From Labrenzia sp. CE80 (GTDB lineage Bacteria; Pseudomonadota; Alphaproteobacteria; Rhizobiales; Stappiaceae), in the NCBI RefSeq assembly GCF_009650605.1, contig NZ_WAJT01000004.1, positions 372,001 to 436,000 on the forward strand: a stretch of 64,000 nt of DNA, in the 5' to 3' direction. This document shows positions 26,875 to 34,752 of the stretch, in pieces. The notes under the pieces are model-generated. The model worked only from the letters and a program-made list of their open reading frames with translations. It was not told the origin of the DNA and made no database searches. The position numbers were made by a program, and so were the translations under genes. Numbering within the stretch: position 1 is the first letter of the stretch; the number at the start of each line of letters is the position of its first letter.

Positions 26875-27291
26875 GTGATTCAAACAGCGCTTGATCTCAT
26901 TCGAAAGCGCTGGGACTTCGATGTGCTTGTTATGGAGAACATGTTTGGCGACATCCTGTCCGACCTGGCTGGTGGTCTAGTCGGCGGCATGGGTACGTCG
27001 GCTTGTGCAGAGATCGGCGATCACACTGGTTTGTTCCAGCCAGCTCACAGCAGTGCGCCGGATATCATGGGGCAAAACAAGTCAAACCCGATGGCGGCAA
27101 GCCTCAGTGGCGGGTTGATGCTGGATGATCTCTCAGAAAAGCTTGAGCGACCGAAATTGGCCGGTGCTGCGGGTTTGATCAAAAGTGCGGTCTACAAGGG
27201 CTTTGAGGAAAATCTCTTGCGACCGATGAAATTCGGCAGCGATATGGGTACCAAGGAAGTCACGCGGCAGGTGATCGACCTGATCCACTGA
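26875..27291 (+). pseudogene. C-terminal fragment of an isopropylmalate/isocitrate/tartrate dehydrogenase-family enzyme
   Basis: The 138 residues match only the last third of the beta-decarboxylating dehydrogenase family. FDVLVMENMFGDILSDLAGG contains the conserved Asp metal ligands and is followed by the expected GDHTGLFQPAHSSAPDIMGQ. The NADH site, substrate Arg residues and first 200 or so residues are missing, and no matching sequence is found upstream in any frame. The first codon (GTG) has no good ribosome site. The fragment is undecayed, so the truncation looks recent or the piece may still be expressed. Confidence 0.75.
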
Positions 27292-27348
27292 GGGCGTCTG
27301 GCAGGATGAAAGCCTGGTCGCTTGCCTCGCGCGGTGTTTGCGCTTTCC

Positions 27349-28356
27349 TCAGGTGGAGCGCAGACATAGTTCGAGGGAACATACGTGTTCTTGTGGCGGA
27401 AGTTCCGGCGTCTCGATGCGCATGATGAGAAGATCAATCGCATTCCTGGCAAGCTCTTCCCGGCTTTGACGGATGGTCGTCAGCGAATAGGCTTTCCATC
27501 CAGCCTGCGGAATATCGTCAAAGCCTATAAGCCGAATATCCTCGGGCACCTTTATGCTGTGCTTATGGCGCAGGCCATCCAGCAGGCCAAGCGCCATGTA
27601 GTCGGCCACACAAAAGATACCGTCGATCTCGTTTGATTTCGCGGCAACAAGATTTGCAGCGGCCAAGCCTGATTCATAGTCCTGAAGGCCGCAAGCGATC
27701 CTCTGAAGCGGGATTTCCTGTTCACGGCATCTGTCTTCGAAAGTGCCGGCGCGGCCGGCAATCGTGTAGGACGGCTTCTGAGGCAGTACGAGCGCGAGCT
27801 TGCGGCAGCCAATTGAATGCAGATGGTCAAAGGCCATTCGGCCACCGTGTTCAAAATCACACTGGACACGGTCAACCGGGGCACCGGGATCCTGTTTGTT
27901 GATCGTGACTAGCGGAACACCATGACGCTGACACTCGACGCAAATCTGCTCAGGTGGCGTATCCGACGTCACAATGACGCCCGCAACGCTATACTGCAGC
28001 AGTGCCCCGATCATTTCCGAGACATTCGCCGTTGCTTCACCGCGCAGCAAAATGGGCTTGAACCCTCGTTCGCGGAGCAATTTCGACAGACAGTCAATCT
28101 GTTCTGCTCGAAATGGATTGTCCATATCGGCAGCGACCAGACCGACCAGATCAGAGCGCTGCGTATGCAGGGACCTGGCGAGTGCATTCACCCGGTATCC
28201 CAGCTCCATCGCAGCCTTCAGAACCTTGGTGCGTGTTTCTTCCGATACGCTCGCGCCGTCGGTAAAAGTTCGAGATACGGCGGACCGGGAGACACCGGCG
28301 CGCTCCGCCACATCATGCGAGTTGACTTTCTTTCGAGGTGTGTCTGCGTCCATCAT
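27349..28356 (-). CDS. LacI-family transcriptional regulator
   Basis: Likely repressor of the adjacent ABC/phosphodiesterase operon. The N-terminal helix-turn-helix and hinge helix (VNSHDVAERAGVSRSAVSRT at 11-30, then LGYRVNALARSL) are followed by a periplasmic-binding-protein-like sensor domain (DLVGLVAADMDNPFRAEQID onward). The total of 335 residues is normal. It is the last gene on the minus strand after the phosphodiesterase (18 bases between). A perfect 16-bp palindrome upstream of the operon's first gene (34546-34561) is a plausible binding site. The inducer is unknown. Confidence 0.88.
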   Translation of the reverse strand: MMDADTPRKKVNSHDVAERAGVSRSAVSRTFTDGASVSEETRTKVLKAAMELGYRVNALARSLHTQRSDLVGLVAADMDNPFRAEQIDCLSKLLRERGFKPILLRGEATANVSEMIGALLQYSVAGVIVTSDTPPEQICVECQRHGVPLVTINKQDPGAPVDRVQCDFEHGGRMAFDHLHSIGCRKLALVLPQKPSYTIAGRAGTFEDRCREQEIPLQRIACGLQDYESGLAAANLVAAKSNEIDGIFCVADYMALGLLDGLRHKHSIKVPEDIRLIGFDDIPQAGWKAYSLTTIRQSREELARNAIDLLIMRIETPELPPQEHVCSLELCLRST

Positions 28357-28374
28357 CTAACGTCTTGTTCTTGG

Positions 28375-29856
28375 TTATTGGCTCGAAACGATCTTTCTCC
28401 AGCCGATCGTATCATTGATGTTGACCATGTCCGGCTGGAGGTTGAGCATGTTCTTCATGATCCCCGTGTCATTGCCCATATACGCGACCATGACACGCCC
28501 TCCAGCTGACCGAACCCGGGCAAGGTCGTTCGCGTCCGCGTTGGAGATGTTGAACTCGACAAAGCTCGGCCTCAAGTCCTGAAGGCACTCCTCCAGAGAG
28601 GCGTAGTCTTCCAACCTTGCCATCAGTTTCGCACCAGTGTGATGGTCACGGATGATGCGCAGATTGTCCGGATCGAACGACCAGAAGAAGCAATTATCCA
28701 TGAAGTCGGCAGCCTCAAACTGAGCGACGACCGCTTTTGGATCTGCGTCCTTGATCTCGATATAGAGCTGCCTTGACCAGAATTTTGCGCAAGCAATCAT
28801 ATCGGTCAGGAGGGGAATGCGAGTACCGGCAAAATGGTGGGAGTGCCAGCTGCCTGCGTCTAGCTTGAGAAGTTCGGATGTTGTTAGGTCCGCGACAGCG
28901 CTGGAGCCATTCGTCGTCCGGTCCACTGTGCGATCATGGATGACTGCCAGCGTTCCGTCGGCGGTCTTGCGTACATCGAGTTCTACGAAGTCGTAGCCCG
29001 CGGCAAAGGCAGCATTTGCGGCGATGAGCGTGTTTTCAGGCGCAATGACATTAGCGCCGCGGTGGCACACGACAAGCGGTGCGTCGGGAAAGATTTCGCG
29101 GTAGGGCTTGAGAAGCTCTGGCGTGTCGGAGCATATGCCAAGCACTGGCATCTCACAGAGGGCCCGGGCGACATCTGGACGTTCTTCATGCCAGGTGACT
29201 ATTGGCAGACCGCGAGCATTTGCTTTGTCGAAGAATTCCGCGTTCAACAGTCGGTCCGGCCGGTCACCAGCCCTCTCCCAGCAGGGATGGATGATGTCAG
29301 CGCCGGAAATATCTGCGAGCGCGAATGCATCTTTGCCGAGGCCGATGAGGATGGAGATCAGGTAGGGACAACCTCGACCTTTTAATTGGCGGCAGAAGTC
29401 CGGATCTGTCGTGCCGAAGATTGCTTTTTCGAACTTGCGGTCTTGGAGGATCGAAAGAGTTGCTTGTGCTGCACCCAGGTCTTTGACGTCGAGGTAAAGG
29501 GCTGCGCCTTTCGAGTTGGCGAGGTCTACAACCTCGGCAAATAGTGGGATTGGCTCGCCGGACTTGGTGTCCATGCGGACAAGTTCCGAGGCGGCGAAGT
29601 GGTCCAATCTCTCTGGGCGTCCGGCCACCGCTGCCAGATCTGCATCGTGGCAGACAACGGGTATGCCATCCCTGCTTACTTGTATGTCGACTTCCCATAT
29701 GTCGGCACCCAGGTCCGCGGACAGTTCGAACGCATGCAGTGTATTGTCAGGGGCGTAGGCGCTTGCGCCGCGGTGCGCGATTGCCAAGGGGCGCGCTCGC
29801 GGGCCCGTGACCCAGGCCGGCAGCGAACTAGATCTCGGTGTTTCGTACTCGGTCAT
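28375..29856 (-). CDS. Tandem two-domain glycerophosphodiester phosphodiesterase
   Basis: Hydrolyses glycerophosphodiesters to glycerol 3-phosphate and an alcohol. At 493 residues it is twice the usual size and contains two GDPD domains. Domain 1 begins AHRGASAYAPDNT (about 27) with EVDIQVSRDG and CHDADL. Domain 2 begins CHRGANVIAPENT (about 265) with ELDVRKTADGTLAVIHD. Domain 2 has the usual residues, including Glu of PENT and of LYIEIKD. Domain 1 has Asp at both places (PDNT, LYLDVKD), so its activity may differ. No signal peptide, so it is cytoplasmic. It overlaps the ABC ATPase by ATGA, implying that the importer brings in the substrate. Confidence 0.85.
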   Translation of the reverse strand: MTEYETPRSSSLPAWVTGPRARPLAIAHRGASAYAPDNTLHAFELSADLGADIWEVDIQVSRDGIPVVCHDADLAAVAGRPERLDHFAASELVRMDTKSGEPIPLFAEVVDLANSKGAALYLDVKDLGAAQATLSILQDRKFEKAIFGTTDPDFCRQLKGRGCPYLISILIGLGKDAFALADISGADIIHPCWERAGDRPDRLLNAEFFDKANARGLPIVTWHEERPDVARALCEMPVLGICSDTPELLKPYREIFPDAPLVVCHRGANVIAPENTLIAANAAFAAGYDFVELDVRKTADGTLAVIHDRTVDRTTNGSSAVADLTTSELLKLDAGSWHSHHFAGTRIPLLTDMIACAKFWSRQLYIEIKDADPKAVVAQFEAADFMDNCFFWSFDPDNLRIIRDHHTGAKLMARLEDYASLEECLQDLRPSFVEFNISNADANDLARVRSAGGRVMVAYMGNDTGIMKNMLNLQPDMVNINDTIGWRKIVSSQ

Positions 29857-30911
29857 AGGCGACTGCCATTTGCGGCAAACGCGAGCGTCTTGTCCGGGTC
29901 GATGCCCCAGGTGACCAATTCACCAATTGCGTGCGGCGTTCCTGACGACTGTATCGATCTCAGAACGTCGCCATTTTCCAGCGTCACGTCATAGAGCACT
30001 TCGCGCCCCTGCGTTTCGATGAAGCTGATCTTGCCGGAGAGCTTGGCTGGATAGTTCGGCTGAAAGTGCTCGGGGCGGATTCCGAGCCTCAGGGTCTCGC
30101 CGTCGCTTGGCAGGCTGATGTTCGAGGAAAGTGGAAGCGACTGACTTGAGTTGGCAAGGCGCAGGTCATTCTCGTCGACAGTCCCGTCGAGAAAGCTGAT
30201 GGGTGGATTGCCCATGAAACCAGCGACAAACTCGGAAGCTGGATTATCGTACATGTCTTTGGGCGTGGACAGTTGAACGATCTGCCCTTTGTCCATAATC
30301 GCGATGCGATCGCACATGGACATTGCTTCAACTTGATCATGGGTTACGAGAATGGCTGTGATGCCAGTCTTTTGCTGGATGCGCCGAATTTCCGAACGCA
30401 TCTCCAGCCGGAGCTTTGCATCCAGGTTCGCAAGTGGCTCATCGAGCAAGAGAACGTCCGGCTCACGAACAAGAGCACGTGCCAGAGCAACCCGCTGTTG
30501 CTGGCCTCCGGACAATTGGACAGGCTTGCGATCCAGAAGCTCGGGTATATGGACGAGCTCTGCGATTTCCTGGACCTTCTCGTCGATTGTCTTCTTGTTG
30601 TCTTTTCGGATCTTGAGCGGAAAGGCGATGTTTTCGTAGATGTTCATATGCGGGTAGAGCGCATAGTTTTGAAAAACAACGCCGACGTTCCGGTTTTGCG
30701 ACGGCACGCTGGTGACATCCTTCTCACCAAAAAGAAGTCTGCCACCGTCCATCCGGTGAATACCGCAAACAGCAAAAAGCGTGGTGGACTTGCCGCATCC
30801 GGATGGGCCGAGCAGGGCGAGCATTTCGCCGCTCGCGATTTCCAGGTTCATGTTCTCGATGACGGCGGTGTCGCCGAAGGTCTTTGTGAAATTTTCAAGC
30901 GCGATACGCAT
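29853..30911 (-). CDS. ABC transporter ATP-binding protein, MalK/UgpC type
   Basis: ATPase of the importer in this operon, 352 residues. Walker A is GPSGCGKST (about 34-42), signature LSGGQQQRVALARAL, Walker B VLLLDEPLANLD, with the C-terminal TOBE domain (LRLGIRPEHFQP). CUT1-family ATPases serve sugars, polyols and glycerol-3-phosphate-type substrates. It overlaps the phosphodiesterase by four bases and shares one base with the upstream permease stop (TGATG), so the products are made in step. Confidence 0.9.
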   Translation of the reverse strand: MRIALENFTKTFGDTAVIENMNLEIASGEMLALLGPSGCGKSTTLFAVCGIHRMDGGRLLFGEKDVTSVPSQNRNVGVVFQNYALYPHMNIYENIAFPLKIRKDNKKTIDEKVQEIAELVHIPELLDRKPVQLSGGQQQRVALARALVREPDVLLLDEPLANLDAKLRLEMRSEIRRIQQKTGITAILVTHDQVEAMSMCDRIAIMDKGQIVQLSTPKDMYDNPASEFVAGFMGNPPISFLDGTVDENDLRLANSSQSLPLSSNISLPSDGETLRLGIRPEHFQPNYPAKLSGKISFIETQGREVLYDVTLENGDVLRSIQSSGTPHAIGELVTWGIDPDKTLAFAANGSRL

Positions 30912-31738
30912 CAGCCCTTCGTGCCTCCGCCATAGATGTTCATGAGTTTCTGGTTGAAGATGAGATAGATGGTCATGACAGGAAGGGCGTAGAAAAGCCC
31001 TACCGACTTGAAGAGGTTGAAGTCAGGTGCACGATCATCCTTGATGAGGTTCTGCATATAGGTCGACAGCACCTGGGACGCGCCATCTGGTGCGAGGACC
31101 TGAGGTAGAATGAACTCGCTCCACGCGGAGAGAAATGAAAACAGGCCCAGTGCCGCCAGGCCAGGGTGGACCTGGGGCAAGACGAGTTTACGCCAGACCG
31201 TGAAGCGGTCTGCTCCATCGGCAATACCCGCCATTTCGATTTCCCAGGGAACGGTGTCGTAGAAGCCCTTCATGATCCAGATCCCGAACGGGAGCTCGAG
31301 TGCGGTCTTCACGAGGATGACGCCGATAAGAGTGTTGTAGAGGCCGGTCATTTGCAGCATCAAAAAGATGGCGATGATCAGAGTGACAGTCGGGAAGGCA
31401 TGAAGGGTGAGAACGCCGCCTAGAAAGAACTTGCGAAAGGGCATGTTCAGACGGGAGAGGGCGTAGCCTGATGTGACCGAAACACTAACGACGATCAGGC
31501 TCGTCGACCCTGCGAACAGAAACGTGTTCAAAGTCACCGCCCATATGTCGGCGCGCCCGGTTTGCGGCGGTTCAAAAAGAAAACGCCAGTGTTCAAGGGT
31601 GAAGCGGTCAGGGATCAGTGATCCCGCCGTTGTATCCGTCACCGTATCGACGATCAGGTAGGCGAACATAATGACGATGGGCAGCGACAGGACGGCAAGA
31701 AGCAGCGTCACCGGCCAGGTTTTGAAGTTGGATGTCAT
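30911..31738 (-). CDS. ABC transporter permease, MalG type
   Basis: Second permease of the importer, 275 residues and about six membrane helices. The EAA loop EIEMAGIADGADRFTVW is present at about 185. The ATG at 31738 lies ten bases after the upstream permease stop and is followed by a usual N terminus (MTSNFKTWPVTLLLAVLSLP). A longer frame from 31879 overlaps the upstream permease by about 130 bases and is rejected. Confidence 0.9.
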   Translation of the reverse strand: MTSNFKTWPVTLLLAVLSLPIVIMFAYLIVDTVTDTTAGSLIPDRFTLEHWRFLFEPPQTGRADIWAVTLNTFLFAGSTSLIVVSVSVTSGYALSRLNMPFRKFFLGGVLTLHAFPTVTLIIAIFLMLQMTGLYNTLIGVILVKTALELPFGIWIMKGFYDTVPWEIEMAGIADGADRFTVWRKLVLPQVHPGLAALGLFSFLSAWSEFILPQVLAPDGASQVLSTYMQNLIKDDRAPDFNLFKSVGLFYALPVMTIYLIFNQKLMNIYGGGTKG

Positions 31739-31748
31739 GGCAGGCCCC

Positions 31749-33053
31749 CTATTGCTCGATACGGGGTTTGGCGACGAGCTTGTCGAAGTTGAACAGGCGG
31801 AGATAGACGAGCGATGCGGCAATGCCGATGACGACAAGGACGAGAGCGAGTGCTGCACCCAGGCCATATTGAAGTGCACCGCCGTAATTGTTCAGTGCGG
31901 TGTGGAAAGTGTAGAGCGCCCAGACTTCTGTGGAGCTGCCCGGGCCGCCATCGGTCGAAAGATAGATGTAGTCAAAGGATGTGAGCAGCGAGAGCGTCTG
32001 ATAGGCCGTCGTAAAGAGGATTGGCCAGCGAAGCTGCGGCAGGATGATGTACCAGATCTGCTGCAGGCGTGATGCGCCATCGACCTCGCTTGCGTACAGT
32101 ATGGACGAGGGAATCGCTCGAAGTGCGCTTGAAAACAGGATCATTCCAAGAGATGCGCCGACGAAGCCATTAATCAACACGACACTGACCCAGGCATTGA
32201 TATCCGAATGCAGCATCCAGTTGCGCGGGGTGACATCGAAGTTGCTTAGAAAGCTTGAGATAAAGCCTGTATCCCAGGTCAGCCACTTCCACATCATGAT
32301 GTAAATGACCGGGGGCAAAATGCGCGGAAGGATCCAGATGGCGCGGAACGTTGCGGCCTGCGCGCCAGGTAAATAAAAGGTCGCGAGTGCCAGAAACAGG
32401 CCAAAGCCGACGTTGAATGCAAGGGTGAAACCCACGTACGTCAGCGTGTTTGCCGCCGCTCTAATTGTTGAAGGTAATGTCGCGATCAGCTCGTAATTCT
32501 CTGTGGTCCAGGTCCAGCCGGTGTAAGCAACCTTGGAAAGAAGGGTGCGTTCGGACGTATCAAGTCTAAGATCCAGATCCGCGATGGCGGCGACGAATGC
32601 GTCTTCGGTCTCATAGCGTGTGTTCAGGACGGAGCGCTTGAACAGGTCGGCAGCGACCTTGATTTCCCGAATGGAGCGAGGTCGGGCCTTCATCTTTTTC
32701 AAGGCGCGCTCGAGATCGCGGCGGCCATTGAAGGTTTTTCCGGAAAGTGATTTGCCAACCTCATCCGCCAAAGCCTTGCCATATCCGGCCTCCAGGGCGG
32801 TCAGGCCGGCAGGGTCGATGCGATAAACATCCTGCGCCAGCATTTCTGCTTTGGCTTGCGGAAATCCGCGTTCTGGCAACTGGCGAACCGTCTTTTCGGT
32901 GACCTCGTAAGCGCCTCCCGAGATGCCGGTTCCGGAACTCATGTTGGTGAAGGAAAAGACCGCGGTCATGATGACCGGCGCCAGAAAAAACAGACAGACA
33001 ATCAGGAGAGCCGGCGCCATGAAGCCGAGCCCGAGAAGGTGCGCGCGTCGCAT
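31749..33053 (-). CDS. ABC transporter permease, MalF type with a large loop insert
   Basis: First permease of the importer. At 434 residues it exceeds the usual 290-320. The extra length lies after the first membrane helix: residues of about 45 to 185 are hydrophilic and helical (for example KTFNGRRDLERALKKMKARP) and should be periplasmic. The remaining helices and the EAA loop (ILYASEVDGASRLQQIW) are normal. E. coli MalF also has a periplasmic P2 insert, but at a different place. The insert may contact the binding protein. The start is ATG 33053, after a strong palindrome in the intergenic gap. Confidence 0.85.
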   Translation of the reverse strand: MRRAHLLGLGFMAPALLIVCLFFLAPVIMTAVFSFTNMSSGTGISGGAYEVTEKTVRQLPERGFPQAKAEMLAQDVYRIDPAGLTALEAGYGKALADEVGKSLSGKTFNGRRDLERALKKMKARPRSIREIKVAADLFKRSVLNTRYETEDAFVAAIADLDLRLDTSERTLLSKVAYTGWTWTTENYELIATLPSTIRAAANTLTYVGFTLAFNVGFGLFLALATFYLPGAQAATFRAIWILPRILPPVIYIMMWKWLTWDTGFISSFLSNFDVTPRNWMLHSDINAWVSVVLINGFVGASLGMILFSSALRAIPSSILYASEVDGASRLQQIWYIILPQLRWPILFTTAYQTLSLLTSFDYIYLSTDGGPGSSTEVWALYTFHTALNNYGGALQYGLGAALALVLVVIGIAASLVYLRLFNFDKLVAKPRIEQ

Positions 33054-33073
33054 CGGAACCTCGCAAGCAGGTA

Positions 33074-33099
33074 ACCCCGGGCGATCGATCGCCCGGGGT
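33074..33099. repeat. Perfect 26-bp palindrome between binding-protein and permease genes
   Basis: ACCCCGGGCGATC is followed at once by its exact inverse complement (33074-33099). In the minus-strand transcript it forms a very stable hairpin just after the solute-binding-protein stop. No U-run follows, so it is more likely an mRNA-stabilising or partial-attenuation element that raises binding-protein level over permeases, as in the malE-malF gap. Confidence 0.65.
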
Positions 33100-33113
33100 C
33101 TTGGTGGGGTTGA

Positions 33114-34484
33114 TTAGCGTACGATCAGGTCGTCGCCGAGAACGGCCTGCATTTCAGCTTCAACTTCGGCGACAGCCTCTGCCGGGGACTTGGTGCCGGT
33201 CCAGGCTGTTTCGAGACCCTTGAACATGATCTCGGAGAACTGACCGTAGTTGGGGTTGTTCGGCTGCGCGTTGGCATGTGGGAGCAGACGCTCGGTTGCT
33301 TCTGCGGCCCAGCGATCATTCGCATAGAGTTCGATGTTGGACTGCTCTTTCGCGATGCCCAGGTGGGCCGATTTGATCGCATGGAGCGTGTTGATGCGCG
33401 GCTCGGAAGCAATCTTGAGAAGCTGAGCAGCAATCTCGACAGCTTCTTCATCTTCCTGTGCGGTCAGAAGATATGCCAGCGGGTGCGTGATCGTGTTGGC
33501 GCGGCCATTTTCATTGCCAGCCGGGATCAGCGAGAACTCGATGTTGCCGAAGAAATCGTCGAGGCCTTCCTTGGTGGTGTAGCGGGCGTAGTGCCAGGTG
33601 CCACCGTGCCAGATTGCGGCCTTGCCGGAAGCAACTTCCGAATACCACTGGTCCCACTCTGTGCCGATGTGGTTCTTGCGGGTTACGCCAGCTTCGACTG
33701 CATCAACGAAGAACTGGTAGAAGTCCGTCATGGCCTGTTTGTCGAGGATCAGCTTGCCGCTTTCCTTGTCCATCAGTTCACCGCCAAAAGACTGATAGAA
33801 CTGTGCGTAGTCTGGGCCATTGGAAACGCGCGGGTAGAAGCCGTAGCCCTTTTCGACGAGTTCCATGTCGACGGCTTTTTTGGCGTCTTCAAGAACGTTC
33901 TGCAGTGTGTATTTGCCTGCCTCGACCTTGGCCGGAAGAGCAGCGATTTCCTCGTCCGAGTAGCCAAGCTTCTTCATGGTGTCTTTCCAGAAGAAGAACG
34001 GGCGGGACTCGGCATCCTGTGGCAGACCATAAACCACGCCGTTGTAGGTCGTGATTTCCATCAGGTTGTCGTAGATGTTGTTCAAAGGCCAAGCATCAAG
34101 ATCGACGTAGTCCTCGACCGGAACGATCAAGCCAGCCTGGCTCCAAGGCGCAATGTCCAGATGGCTGGTGACGACGATGTTCGGTGCGGTGCCTGCCTCG
34201 GCAGCGAGCGTTACAGCCTGTTTGAATTCAGACCAACCGGCAAAATCGCGCTTTTTCTCGACTGTAATGTTGAGGTCTTTGCCGCGGATTTCCCACTCAC
34301 GTGTGAGTAGGTCGGCTGCCATTTCGATCGCATCCAGGCGATAGACATCGCTATCATTTGAGCCGCCGGCCCAAACTGTGATGGTCAGGTCCTTGGCGAA
34401 GGCATTGCCGGTGAAGACTGTTGCAGAAAGAGCCAGAACGGCGGCTGCCGTGGACTGGCGAAGTTTGGAAGACAGGTTGGTCAT
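33114..34484 (-). CDS. ABC transporter solute-binding protein, family 1
   Basis: Periplasmic substrate-binding protein of the importer. The ATG at 34484 gives 456 residues with a classic signal peptide (SKLRQSTAAAVLALSATVF, cleavage at AFA-KD). The mature chain starts DLTITVWAGGSND and follows the extracellular-solute-binding type 1 pattern, with VVYGLPQDAESRPFFF and GKAAIWHGGTWHYARY. First gene of the operon. Because a GDPD gene is coupled downstream, glycerophosphodiesters (such as glycerophosphoinositol or glycosylated glycerols) are the best-guess ligands; that is inference. Confidence 0.87.
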   Translation of the reverse strand: MTNLSSKLRQSTAAAVLALSATVFTGNAFAKDLTITVWAGGSNDSDVYRLDAIEMAADLLTREWEIRGKDLNITVEKKRDFAGWSEFKQAVTLAAEAGTAPNIVVTSHLDIAPWSQAGLIVPVEDYVDLDAWPLNNIYDNLMEITTYNGVVYGLPQDAESRPFFFWKDTMKKLGYSDEEIAALPAKVEAGKYTLQNVLEDAKKAVDMELVEKGYGFYPRVSNGPDYAQFYQSFGGELMDKESGKLILDKQAMTDFYQFFVDAVEAGVTRKNHIGTEWDQWYSEVASGKAAIWHGGTWHYARYTTKEGLDDFFGNIEFSLIPAGNENGRANTITHPLAYLLTAQEDEEAVEIAAQLLKIASEPRINTLHAIKSAHLGIAKEQSNIELYANDRWAAEATERLLPHANAQPNNPNYGQFSEIMFKGLETAWTGTKSPAEAVAEVEAEMQAVLGDDLIVR

Positions 34485-34545
34485 CGTATTACCCGCTTGC
34501 TGAGAAAACTTCCGCCGTGAGCGACGGGAAGGTCCGAAGAAGATC

Positions 34546-34561
34546 TTGCACACGTGTGCAA
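34546..34561. promoter_or_regulatory. Perfect 16-bp palindrome, candidate LacI-family operator
   Basis: TTGCACACGTGTGCAA is a perfect even palindrome with the central CG typical of LacI/GalR operators. It lies 62 bases upstream of the solute-binding-protein start, in the only sizeable gap before the operon, and the operon ends with a LacI-family gene. No second copy was noticed near the regulator itself. Confidence 0.6.
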
Positions 34562-34682
34562 TACGAGGAATATCGCAGCTTCACTACGACGATATGACAG
34601 TGGTGGAACGGGCTTGGGCCATATGCGGAAAAATCATGCGGAAAGCGGGGCAGCGGCGGTTCGCTGCGGAAATGATGTGCTC

Positions 34683-34717
34683 AAAAAAATAGGCGACGCT
34701 CGTATCGGAGCGTCGCC
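34683..34717 (-). terminator. Rho-independent terminator of the dctQ-dctM-GH31 operon
   Basis: Read on the minus strand, GGCGACGCTC (34717-34708), a six-base loop and GAGCGTCGCC (34701-34692) form a perfect 10-bp stem followed by TATTTTTTT. It lies 36 bases past the GH31 stop and before the next operon's promoter. Confidence 0.9.
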
Positions 34718-34752
34718 ATGCAGAATTGTATTCCGCCTCTTGCGTAACGTGA

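Noticed and set aside
33276..34310. 344-codon plus-strand open frame opposite the ABC binding-protein gene
   Set aside because: It is fully antisense to a well-recognised solute-binding protein with signal peptide; its translation has no family pattern and reflects codon bias of the real gene.
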